From: Terfezia claveryi
Lineage: Eukaryota > Ascomycota > Pezizomycetes > Pezizales > Pezizaceae
Assembly (NCBI GenBank): GCA_015179025.1
Contig: WHUX01000088.1
Span: 1 to 64,000, forward strand
Reading direction: 5' to 3'
Length of the DNA stretch: 64,000 nucleotides
In this document: positions 34,970 through 45,017 of the stretch, one piece after another
How positions within the stretch are numbered: position 1 is the stretch's first letter
Layout: each line of letters begins with the position of its first letter
Translations under genes and position numbers: made by a program
Notes under the pieces: model-generated
Databases searched by the model: none
What the model was told of the DNA's origin: nothing
What the model saw: only the letters and a program-made list of their open reading frames with translations

Positions 34970-35702
34970 CATCAGAAAAGAAAATAGTTTGCCTTTCGTG
35001 CCGCTGATGCCACAGGCGCCCAAAAGGCAAACTGACAAGCTGGTGGGCCACCGTCGGGACACCCGTCCTCCTGACGCCGTACCTCCCGAGTCCTTGCGCC
35101 CTGATGCCTTCGCTGCCTCTAGGCACCAGGTGTTCAGCTCCTCTGCGTCAGGACGCCCGGCACCCGCTACCCTGCCTCTGGAGGCCAGCTGCCCACCTTC
35201 CCTGCCTCGGGGCACCAGGTGTCTAACTTCCTTGCCTCCGGGCGCCAGGCGTCCACCTTCCCTGCCTCTGTTGGCCAGGCCAAATATGCCCCACGGGCCG
35301 AACCCGGCTCGGGAATACCCGCTGCGGTGGGCAGGTTCAACCCCACCCATTGCGAGTTCCCTGGGTCCCCAACCATGCCTTAGTTATTGTGTTTAGAACG
35401 GGTTGGCCTTTAGCTTCCCTAAAATACATGCCAGCCCTATGCTATCAAGCGTACACATAACTGAGGGCGCACCTGCAAACAAGGATAATAAATGACAATT
35501 GTATTTGGAAATCTTTATATACATAAACACGCATCCCATCTACCTCCCCATGTGACTCGTCAACCCCAGCCCATACCACCTGCCCCGACGTAGACCCGCG
35601 GAGATAATTCAATGATGCCCTAGACTTACTTCGCTCCTGGCAAATACGGCTAATACTGCGCATGGCGGTATATCGAAGCGAAGGGATGGTAGAGTTGATA
35701 TC

Positions 35703-36330
35703 GGAGGCAAGGCATTGGCGAGTTCATTGGCGACTTCGGAGGCAAGGCATTGGCGAGTTCGAAGGCAAGGCATTGGCGAGTTCGGAGGCAAGGCATTGGC
35801 GACTTCGGAGGCAAGGCATTGGCGACTTGGGAGGCAAGGCATTGGCGACTTGGGAGGCAAGGCATTGGCAAGTTCGGAGGCAAGGCATTGGCGACTTGGG
35901 AGGCAAGGCATTGGCGAGTTCGGAGGCAGGGCATTGGCGACTTCGGAGGCAAGGCATTGGCGACTTCGGGGGCAAGGCATTGGCGACTCCGGAGGCAAGG
36001 CATTGGCGACTTCGCAGGCAAGGCATTGGGGACTTCGCAGGCAAGGCATTGGCGAGTTCGGAGGCAAGGCATTGTCGAGTTCGGAGGCAAGGCATTGGCG
36101 ACTCCGGAGGCAAGGCATTGGCGACTCCGGAGGCAAGGCATTGGCGACTTCGCAGGCAAGGTATTGGGGACTTCGCAGGCAAGGCATTGGCGACTTCGGA
36201 GGCAAGGCATTGGCGAGTTCGGAGGCAAGGCATTGTCGAGTTCAGAGGCAAGGCATTGGCGACTCCGGAGGCAAGGCATTGGCGACTTCGGAGGCAAGGC
36301 ATTGGCGACTTCGGAGGCAAGGCAGTCCTC
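35703..36330. repeat. 23-bp array, left arm of D
   Basis: About 27 units of GGAGGCAAGGCATTGGCGAC plus TTC; the changing bases are mainly GAC/GAG and TTC/TCC/TTG. 23 is not a multiple of 3, so long open frames in most frames are by-products. A truncated unit lies at 35726-35737. Confidence 0.95.
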
Positions 36331-36384
36331 ATATTTGCTGTATAGCCTAGATAATCCCGTCAAACCTGTCAGTTATGCTCGCAC

Positions 36385-36600
36385 ATCTCGGAGGCCTGCC
36401 AATGCTCTCACCTATATCAGCTGAACTTACGCGCTCGTTGGAAGAACCCTATGAGCTCGGTTAGCTGTGCGTACATATATCGGAGGCCTGGCAATGCTCT
36501 CACCTTTAACAACTGAACTTGCTTGCTGGTAGAAGAACCATATTAGCTAGGTCAGCTATGCGTGTATATATCGGAGGCCTGGCAGAGTGCTCTCATCTTG
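36385..36600. repeat. ~105-bp tandem repeats in D (mirrored at 37800-38030)
   Basis: Two to three units, each with CGGAGGCCTGGCAATGCTCT, CTGAACTT and a GAAGAACC stretch; the mirrored block is the reverse complement. Confidence 0.85.
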
Positions 36601-36959
36601 CTCGTAGTTCTAGAGGTTTGTAGACTTGTGTTGGGGATAAAATCCGAATGCCCTTGGGAATATTGAGAAGTGTGCCCGCGCCAGCCGCCGTATTATTGTA
36701 GTTGGGATGGCCAGGAAACTTGGCGTATGCTGATCCACTCGACTGGATATGATCAACCCCTCTTGGCAGCCCGCGGCTCGGGAATGCCTGGTAACTCGAG
36801 CTAGTGTTGTCTCGCAGCCAACCCGGCGCTATGCCTGTGCAGGCAATAGTCATATTTGGCTTCGTTGTCCCAAAGCCTGCGTACTTTGGTAGGGACGGAT
36901 CCAGTCGCAACCTCGCTATGCGTCCATGTATACGCCGCTGGTATATATTGTAGGAAGGC

Positions 36960-37460
36960 ATGCTGTAAACATATATATATATATGTGTCTCAAAAGCATG
37001 AGTTTCTCGGATATATAAAGAAGCCTCTAAAGCATGAGTTTCTCGCATATATATATATAAGCATCAACAACCTGCGTTTCTCGCATATATATATATATAT
37101 ATGTGCTTCAAAAGAATGAGTTTCTCGCATATATAGATATATATATATATGTGCCTCAAAAGCATGAGTTTCTCGAAGATATAAAGAAGCCTCTAAAGTA
37201 CGAGTTTCTCGCATATATAAAGAAGCCTCTAAAGCATGAGTTTCTCGTATATACTTATATACATATATATGTGCTTCAAAAGCATGAGTTTCTCGCATAT
37301 ATAAAGAAGCCTCTAAAGTATGAGTTTCTCGCATATATAAAGAAGCCTCTAAAGCATGAGTTTCTCGCATATATACATATAAGCATCAACAACCTGCGTT
37401 TCTCGCATATATATATATATATATATGTGCCTCAAAAGCATGGGTTTCTCGCGGCGAATA
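36960..37460. repeat. central loop array of D
   Basis: About 12 units: (TA)n or ATATAAAGAAGCCTCTAAAG, then CATGAGTTTCTCGCATATAT. Its reverse complement, ATATGCGAGAAACTCATGCT, matches one loop core of element C. Confidence 0.9.
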
Positions 37461-38071
37461 CATGACATAGTATGTGGAGCTGGCGAATGGAGGAGCTCCG
37501 TCCCTACCAAAGTACGCAGGCTTTGGGACAACGAAGCCAAATATAACTATTGCCTGCACAGGCATAGTGCCGGGTTGGCTGCGAGACAACACTAGCTCGA
37601 GTTACTAGGCATTCCCGAGCCGCGGGCTGCCAAGAGGGGTTGATCATACCCAGTCGAGTGGATCAGCATACGCCAAGTTTCCCGGCCATCCCAACTACAA
37701 TAATACGGCAGCTGGTGCGGGCACACTTCTCAATATTCCCAAGGGCATTCGGATTTTATCCCCAACACAAGTCTACAAACCCCTAGAACTACGAGCGAGA
37801 TGAGGGCACTCTGCCAGGCCTCCGATATATACACGCATAGCTGACCTAGCTAATATGGTTCTTCTACCAGCAAGCAAGTTCAGTTGTTAAAGGTGAGAGC
37901 ATTGCCAGGCCTCCGATATGTGTACGCACAGCTAACCGAGCTCATAGGGTTCTTCCAATGAGCGCGTAAGTTCAGCTGATATAGGTGAGAGCATTGGCAG
38001 GCCTCCGAGATGTGCGAGCATAACTGACAGGTTTGACGGGATTATCTAGGCTATACAGCAAATATGAGGAC

Positions 38072-38944
38072 TGCCTTGCCTCCGAAGTCGCCAATACCTT
38101 GCCTCCGAACTCGCCAATGCCTTGCCTCCGAACTCGCCAATGCCTTGCCTCCGAACTCGCCAATGCCTTGCCTCCGAACTCGCCAATGCCTTGCCTCCGA
38201 AGTCGCCAATGCCTTGCCTGCGAAGTCGCCAATGCCTTGCCTGCGAAGTCGCCAATGCCTTGCCTCCGAAGTCGCCAATGCCTTGCCTCCGGAGTCGCCA
38301 ATGCCTTGCCTCCGAAGTCGCCAATGCCTTGCCTCCGAACTCGACAATGCCTTGCCTCCGAACTCGACAATGCCTTGCCTCCGAACTCGCCAATGCCTTG
38401 CCTCCGAAGTCGCCAATGCCTTGCCTGCGAAGTCCCCAATGCCTTGCCTGCGAAGTCGCCAATGCCTTGCCTCCGGAGTCGCCAATGCCTTGCCTCCGAA
38501 CTCGACAATGCCTTGCCTCCGAACTCGCCAATGCCTTGCCTGCGAAGTCCCCAATGCCTTGCCTGCGAAGTCGCCAATGCCTTGCCTCCGGAGTCGCCAA
38601 TGCCTTGCCTCCGAAGTCGCCAATGCCTTGCCTCCGAACTCGCCAATGCCTTGCCTCCCAAGTCGCCAATGCCATGCCTCCGAAGTCCCCAATGCCTTGC
38701 CTCCGAACTCGCCAATGCCTTGCCTGCGAAGTCCCCAATGCCTTGCCTGCGAAGTCGCCAATGCCTTGCCTCCGGAGTCGCCAATGCCTTGCCCCCGAAG
38801 TCGCCAATGCCTTGCCTCCGAACTCGCCAATGCCTTGCCTCCCAAGTCGCCAATGCCATGCCTCCGAACTCGCCAATGCCTTGCCTCCCAAGTCGCCAAT
38901 GCCTTGCCTCCCAAGTCGCCAATGCCTTGCCTCCGAAGTCGCCA
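38072..38944. repeat. 23-bp array, right arm of D (first part)
   Basis: About 38 units of the reverse-complement 23-mer (CCTTGCCTCCGAAGTCGCCA type). It is interrupted by the TRIM at 38945 and resumes at 40638-40740. The arrays of the two arms differ in copy number (about 42 versus 27). Confidence 0.95.
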
Positions 38945-39210
38945 TGTTACGGCTGAGATTATGCAGGCATGACCGGCGGCACCCGATGGTGGGTGGCCTG
39001 AAGGCAGCCCCGCTTTCTTATATATTGGCCCACTTCTTGTATCTAGTTCTTGTTCTCTAAGACTCGAGCGAAGTTTTGTATCGCTGGGTTACTTTGAATG
39101 AAGCTACTATTCTTCGCACTGTGCACCCAGTTAGGCCCGAGCAAGTGATTTTATCCCTATATATCGATATTCCGACAGATATCACCGTGATCGCTAGCTC
39201 GCCCCTAACA
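38945..39210 (+). repeat. TRIM 5' LTR
   Basis: 266 bp; TATA-like TTATATAT at 39018-39025. AGCGAAGT at 39067-39074, about 45 bases downstream, is complementary to ACTTCGCT just inside the LTR. Confidence 0.95.
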
Positions 39211-39212
39211 TT

Positions 39213-39220
39213 ACTTCGCT
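39213..39220 (+). promoter_or_regulatory. TRIM primer-binding site, candidate self-primer
   Basis: ACTTCGCT, two bases after the LTR, pairs with AGCGAAGT at 39067-39074 near the expected RNA 5' end. No TGG-type tRNA site is present. The match is 8 bases, so support is moderate. Confidence 0.45.
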
Positions 39221-40371
39221 TTGACAAAAGGGACCGGTGATTCTGGGTCTAATCACCCCTCCCTCGCTACCTACACTGTCGGATGATCCCCCCAAGGGCG
39301 GGACATGGCTTAAGGAATGTCGCTGGATTATTTGGCTATATGAGCGACGTCGGAAATAATTATTTCCCCCTCCTATATGCTTATTAGCTTGTTCTAAATG
39401 ACCTACTAATCCTATATTGAGATCTCCGGATCTACTAAGTCTTAGATATCGAGCGACATGCTCAAACACCCCCTCGCCAGGCTTATAAGGGCCCGAACGA
39501 GCCTCTGCGGCCCCGAACGAGCCTCTGCGGCCCCGAACGAGCCTCTGCGGCCCCGAACGAGCCTCTGCGGCCCCGAACGAGCCTCTACGGCCCCGAACGA
39601 GCCTATAAGGCCCCGCCGAGCGAGCTTACACGCTCCCGAACGAGCTCAAAGCTCAAAATCCCCGTCCGAGCTCAAAGCTCAAAAACTCCGATTGAGCTCA
39701 TAAGCTCAAAAGCACCGTTCGAGCTCATAAGCTCAAAGACCCCCGCCTTGGGCGAAGACTTAAGCTAGCACTCTGAGTGCTAAAGACCCAAACGAGCGCT
39801 GCGAGCGCTAAAGACCCGAACGAGCACCCCGAGCGTGCAAATGAACAAGACCCCCCCCTTGCACTGGCAAGTCGGGTTGGATAGCTGGGAAAGCATGCAT
39901 TGAACCTTTTCCTGTGACGTTGGCTTTTTCCCACAGGGTTTTGCCGCGCAGAGGTTTTTAATGGCAATGGCATGTGGGAATACCCCCCCCCAATGAGATT
40001 ACCCCGGATCTATGATCCTTCTGATGTTCCGGATCTACGATCCATATATATGTTGCACCTCATGTTGAGATACTCGGATCAGTTGATCCACAGATGTTTA
40101 TGTTCTGGCATGACGCCACGATGTTTGAGAGAATACCCCGTCCTTCCGAGCTACCTTACAAGCCCTTGCTGCCAGATGTTGAGGCTCTGTTCCACAGATG
40201 TATAACCCGAGGTCCTCAGTGATGTCTGAGTGGGTTAGTGGGCTCAGGATGATGTTGTATCCTGAGTGGGGACCCCGTGCCCTAATTGCTTGCCAATATG
40301 CATGCGCACGTGTAGGGGGTAGGGTGAGCGAAGTTGGTCGGTCGGGACGCCCTCTAGCAGAGGGGGAGTAA
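39221..40371 (+). other. TRIM interior
   Basis: Non-coding as far as I can see. It contains six copies of a 20-bp CCCCGAACGAGCCTCTGCGG unit (39487-39610), GAGCTCAAAGCTCAAAA-type repeats (39640-39740), and hairpins around GGATCTACGATCC (40001-40045). The longest frames (39458-39703) run through these repeats. Confidence 0.8.
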
Positions 40372-40637
40372 TGTTACGGCTGAGATTATGCAGGCATGAC
40401 CGGCGGCACCCGATGGTGGGTGGCCTGAAGGCAGCCCCGCTTTCTTATATATTGGCCCACTTCTTGTATCTAGTTCTTGTTCTCTAAGACTCGAGCGAAG
40501 TTTTGTATCGCTGGGTTACTTTGAATGAAGCTACTATTCTTCGCACTGTGCACCCAGTTAGGCCCGAGCAAGTGATTTTATCCCTATATATCGATATTCC
40601 GACAGATATCACCGTGATCGCTAGCTCGCCCCTAACA
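40372..40637 (+). repeat. TRIM 3' LTR
   Basis: 266 bp, no difference from the 5' LTR found by eye; followed by duplication CGCCA. Confidence 0.95.
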
Positions 40638-40740
40638 CGCCAATGCCTTGCCTCCGAACTCGCCAATGCCTTGCCTCCGAACTCGCCAATGCCTTGCCTC
40701 CGAAGTCGCCAATGAACTCGCCAATGCCTTGCCTCCGATA
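40638..40740. repeat. 23-bp array, right arm of D (remainder)
   Basis: About four units, including the same truncated unit as at 35726-35737, then the mirrored GC-rich outer block (40741-41511). Confidence 0.9.
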
Positions 40741-41513
40741 TCAACTCTACCATCCCTTCGCTTCGATATACCGCCATGCGCAGTATTAGCCGTATTTGCC
40801 AGGAGCGAAGTAAGTCTAGGGCATCGTTGAATTATCTCCGCGGGTCTACGTCGGGGGCAGGTGGTATGGGCTGGGGTTGACGAGTCACATGGGGAGGTGG
40901 ATGGGATGCGTGTTTATGTATATAAAGATTTCCAAATACAATTGTCATTTATTATCCTTGTTTGCAGGTGCGCCCTCAGTTATATGTACGCTTGATAGCA
41001 CAGGGCTGGCCTGTATTTTAGGGAAGCTAAAGGCCAACCCGTTCTAAACACAATAACTAAGGCATGGTTGGGGACCCAGGGAACTCGCAATGGGTGGGGT
41101 TGAACCTGCCCACCGCAGCGGGTATTCCCGAGCCGGGTTCGGCCCGTGGGGCATATTTGGCCTGGCCAACAGAGGCAGGGAAGGTGGACGCCTGGCGCCC
41201 GGAGGCAAGGAAGTTAGACACCTGGTGCCCCGAGGCAGGGAAGGTGGGCAGCTGGCCTCCAGAGGCAGGGTAGCGGGTGCCGGGCGTCCTGACGCAGAGG
41301 AGCTGAACACCTGGTGTCGGGGGAAGCGAGGTGGAGAAGGTTGGCGTCAGGATGCCATGTATTTCTTGCTCATATACAGGTTGCCCTGGGAGGCAACTAG
41401 GCGGAAGGGCATGTTCGGGGTGCCCGGGACGCCACATGGGGCAGAGTAAAAAACGGTGGCATCCAGACGCCTCTGCAGGGCGTCCAGACGCCAAAATTTC
41501 TTTCCTGATGTAT

Positions 41514-42470
41514 CTCTATGTACTAAAAGTAGAACTGCACCTGCGATTGATCAAAGAACACTATAACAGCCTAATTGCAGGTCATCCTGGAGTAGCTAAA
41601 ATGTTGAAACTACTAGCTAAGGAATATATATGGATTGACTAGTAGAAGGATGTAGAATAGTATATATGGAATTGCCATATTTGCAAATGTTCTAAGCCTA
41701 TCTATCACATCCTATATGGGACCCTGAAACCTCTGGACATCCCGGATCAACTCTGGCTACACCTGACCATGGACTTCATAATGGGATTGCTGGAAGACGC
41801 AGGATTCAATGCTATCCTGATGGTAGTAGACTAGTTAACAAAGATGAGGTATATTATACCTTGCCAGAATATCTACTCCACTCTGAAGTTAGCCAACCTC
41901 TACCTCAATAATGTATTCCAGTACCATGGCCTCCTTGAATCGATCATGTCCGACTGTGGCCCCTAGTTTACCTCAGAATTCTAGCAAGCCTTCTACTAAC
42001 TTCTAGGAATCAAAGTTCGTCTATCAATAGCTTACTACCCCCAAATGGACAGCCAATTGAAAAGGATGAATGCTACTATAGAGCAATATTGGAGGCCTTT
42101 CATTAATTACCAACAGGACAACTGGGTTTCATTGCTAGCAACCTGCGAATTTGCCACTAACAACTAGTTCTCAGAGTCTTTTAAAACCTCTCCCTTCCTA
42201 GCCAATTATGATTGGCACCCCCAATTCGTAGATTCTTTCGCACTCCTGCAGAAAGCTTATTCCTCGGCTAAGGAATTCACAGCTGGAATCGCTAAACTCC
42301 ACCATACCTTGAAGGCTGAGCTAGGATATGCTCAGGCCAGGTAAGCAGAATATGCTAATGGATTATAGTTGCCAGCCTCAAGGTACTAGCCTAGAGATAA
42401 GGTGTGGCTTTCTAGTAGATACTTCTAGACAAAATGGCCCTTCTGTAAGCTGGATCATAAGTTCCTAGGT
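41514..42470 (+). pseudogene. gypsy-2 integrase, main part
   Basis: Finger: LIKEHYNSLIAGHPGVAKML and NCHICKCSKP. Core: LTMDFIMGLLEDAGFNAILM, a stop (VVD-stop-LTKM), then SIMSDCGP and the DDE region near 42020-42060. Stops and frame losses are scattered. Continues to the chromodomain. Confidence 0.9.
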
Positions 42471-42789
42471 CTCTATGAAGTATTAGTAGCTGTGGGTACT
42501 CATGCTTACCATCTAAGGTTTCTCAGGGATATTAAGCACTATCCAGTTGTTTATGTCTTAGAAATTGAGCCAGCTACTGACGATCCTCTTCTAGGGCAAA
42601 AGCACTCCCCACCTCCTCTTATAGTAATTGCAGGTGAAGAGAAGTGGGAGGTTGAAGAGGTACTGGACTCCAAAAAGTGCTATGGGCGAGTTCAGTACAA
42701 GGTCAAATAGTTAGGGAATGAGGAGGCTACCTAGCAACCCATAGAGGACTTGGAGAATGCACAGGATTTGGTCACCCTGTTTCATTAGT
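42471..42789 (+). pseudogene. gypsy-2 integrase end and chromodomain
   Basis: GTHAYHLRFLRDIKHYPVVY, then a Pro stretch and chromodomain EKWEVEEVLDSKKCYGRVQY with a TGG-to-TAG stop at the usual Trp (KVK-stop-LGN). Closely matches gypsy-1 at 584-865. Confidence 0.9.
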
Positions 42790-42936
42790 GATACCTCAGA
42801 AAGCCTTATCTAGTCGACTGAGGTTGTGACTTTACATTCTTGTTATTGTTCTTGTTATTATTATTGTTTTTCTGTATTATTGTTCCCTATAGTCATTTGC
42901 CAGTTATTATACCTAGGCCTCTATTACTGGAGCTTT

Positions 42937-42954
42937 AGCCTAAAGGGGGGATAG
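42937..42954 (+). promoter_or_regulatory. gypsy-2 polypurine tract
   Basis: AGCCTAAAGGGGGGATAG, identical to the gypsy-1 tract, just before the LTR. Confidence 0.9.
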
Positions 42955-43539
42955 TATTACAACTATATTCTTAGTCTTGATTTGATACTCAAACAGGCTT
43001 GTTCGGGTGTCGTGCTGTTCTGACACTTGAACAGGCTTGTTCAGATGTTATTGATAGGTGATTGTTATCTTAGCTTCCGAGATAGGAATCTTAGGAAGCT
43101 TATTCCTTCCACAGCCTTGGCCTAGAATCATATATATATATCTTCGTTTCTCCACCCTTTTATTGGATCTCTATCCAATATCTTATATACCCAATACAGG
43201 ACCTTACTTCTCCCAATGCTAGTACACCTCCCTTGTATATATCCTTGTCTCATACAAACAACTCTGCAGTATAGCTGCCTCCCTCCAACACATAAAGCAA
43301 CTACTTCCATATATCTCTTGCCCCATACTCCTTACCTCTTGCCTCTTGTCCTTGCTCCCTATACCAGCCTTCTCCTAGTTATATACATAGCATTCCTATA
43401 TATGTATCTTACCCTAGTCCTGCTCCTGCCCTGTCCTAGCCTTCCCTAATCACATATATAGTATTTTTATATGTGCAATCCCCTTGCCCACTACTCAGGT
43501 ATACCCCTTGGTCACCTTATCTCTAGAGCTGTTGTTATA
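42955..43539 (+). repeat. gypsy-2 3' LTR
   Basis: 585 bp; TATTAC...TTATA, termini decayed from TG...CA; duplication AGTAA follows at 43540-43544. Confidence 0.95.
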
Positions 43540-43544
43540 AGTAA

Positions 43545-44625
43545 AAAGATTGTAAATATATAATATTTAGGTAAGATAGTATAGGAAATAATAAGTATAA
43601 ATATATAAATATATAAGTATAATAAAATAGAGTAAGTTGTATATAAGACATAATATAGATACTTATAATAGAACAAGATAGAAATATATAGATGAAGATA
43701 TTATAATAGAGAAAAATATAATAAAATAGTAGAAGGATATATACTAAAATAGAAAGTAATAATAATATTAGAGGGTATAGAATATATGCTGCAATAATTA
43801 TAAATAGTATAAATTAATTAAAAAGACTTCTCTAAAGTTAAAGAGTATGAGTAATAAGATAAGCAAAAATATATATTTAAAAAAAGTTATAATCCTTTAA
43901 CTAGTTAACTACTAGTATAAAATTAAAGTATATTTATTTATTTTAATATATATATATATTAAATTAAAATTCTAACTTCATTGATATTTTAAATAATAAT
44001 ACTACCTATATAGTCTAAATATAATACTTATTTAGCTTATTTAGCTACTTAATACTTAGATAAATAAGTTTCCAAATAATAAATATATATATTAACTATA
44101 TTAATCTACTATTAAATAGATATATGAGAACTAACTAGCTATATTTAGTATATATATTACCTTTAAACTAGTTAAATACCAATTATAATTTGAGAGTTAT
44201 AATAGAACTATCTTAAGTAGCAGAAAAAAGGAAGGTATTGAATATAGTAAAAAGCTAGTAAGTATTAAAGTACTAAAGTACTGAATACTATATTGGGAGT
44301 TGTTAAAATCAAAGTTTATACAGTTGGTATTTGTAGTCATAAAGTCATAAAGAAATATAAATAAACAATATATTAAATATTTTAAAATACTAGAAAAGTT
44401 TCAGTATATTTTAGTACATTTAAATTCTTTAAAAATCTTAAATACTACTAAATACATTTAATATATTCTGTATATTCAGTCCTTTAAGTATCTAGAATAC
44501 TACAAAATAAAATAATGAAACAAAATAATAAATTTAAGGTAAGTTACTTAAGTAATATTCAAATATATATATATGCAATAATAATTCTAGCACTTAATTC
44601 TTATTTCTTACAAGCTTTTACTACT
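43545..44625. other. AT-rich decayed DNA, no gene seen
   Basis: TpA-rich, dense stops, several (TA)n tracts. No recognisable element boundary. Confidence 0.5.
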
Positions 44626-44985
44626 TTGATCTATATTCCTAGTATTTAAGTATATATAAGTACTTAAACAACTTCTTTAAAGCTTTACTTTCTCCCTCTT
44701 CTACTTTATAGTTCTCACCCACCTCTATACTATCTCTAATATTATTATGTTTTTTATCTTTTCTATAATTATTTAATTGATAGTATTAAGGAATAGACTC
44801 TAGCTCTTTAATAAATAGCTTCATTTCTTCTAATTCTATGTTTTCAGCTGTAAATATTTCTATGCCCAATATATATAATTGCTTTTAATATTCTTCTTCC
44901 AAATATATATGACTACCTTGTGTCTTTAAAACTAGACCTTGAATACTTCTAAAAAGATTAAAACCTTCTTCTGTTTATTATAAGT
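44626..44985 (-). pseudogene. decayed coding relic of unknown family
   Basis: One minus-strand frame of about 115 codons has only three internal stops, two TAA and one TAG, consistent with decayed CAA/CAG. It reads FNLFRSIQGLVLKTQGSHIY, IFTAENIELEEMKLFIKELE and SIEVGENYKVEEGESKALKK, rich in Glu/Lys and unlike the Ile/Tyr noise of nearby frames. I do not recognise the protein. It may belong to an old transposon or a captured gene. Confidence 0.45.
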
Positions 44986-45017
44986 GCTTTGAAACTTTAG
45001 CTATAATACCTAGTATA

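Larger units (their letters stand above)
38945..40637 (+). mobile_element. TRIM-like short LTR element in the D array
   Basis: 1693 bp. Two 266-bp LTRs (38945-39210 and 40372-40637) appear identical by eye. TGTTAC...CTAACA ends; 5-bp duplication CGCCA at 38940-38944 and 40638-40642. The polypurine tract AGCAGAGGGGGAGTAA precedes the 3' LTR. The interior has no gag or pol. The youngest insertion in the window by LTR identity. Confidence 0.95.
34970..41511. mobile_element. fold-back element D (CATCAG termini), giant palindrome
   Basis: 6542 bp; about 4.84 kb without the nested TRIM. Left end CATCAGAAAAGAAA; right end, read inward, CATCAGGAAAGAAA. TA on both sides (34968-34969, 41512-41513). 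Removing the element restores ..LYHLKY-LYVLKV.. in frame. Arms of over 2 kb mirror each other from outside in: GC-rich outer block, 23-bp array, roughly 105-bp repeats, unique block (36610-36930 / 37480-37800), and central loop near 37200. GC-rich and hardly decayed. No transposase frame. Confidence 0.93.
9453..43539 (+). mobile_element. gypsy-2: chromovirus split by four nested insertions
   Basis: Both LTRs are 585 bp (9453-10037 and 42955-43539) and are flanked by AGTAA at 9448-9452 and 43540-43544. Between them the gag-pol sequence resumes after each insertion: copia-1, C, E and D. Subtracting the insertions and one copy of each duplication leaves 6181 bp, close to gypsy-1. Order: Gag (10038-10438, 17657-18140, 20662-20930), protease (to 21091, then 32705-33130), RT/RNase H (33130-34700), integrase (34800-34969, 41514-42470), chromodomain (42492-42789). 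Many stops are C-to-T type. Confidence 0.95.

Noticed and set aside
35609..36424. Several open frames of about 200 codons on both strands (also 37972-39060, up to 316 codons).
   Set aside because: They run through the 23-bp arrays, which shift frame every unit and lack stops in most frames; protein repeats in all frames show a by-product, not genes.
35703..38944. Regular short arrays that could be taken for CRISPR.
   Set aside because: Tandem units without unique spacers, in a eukaryotic transposon block.
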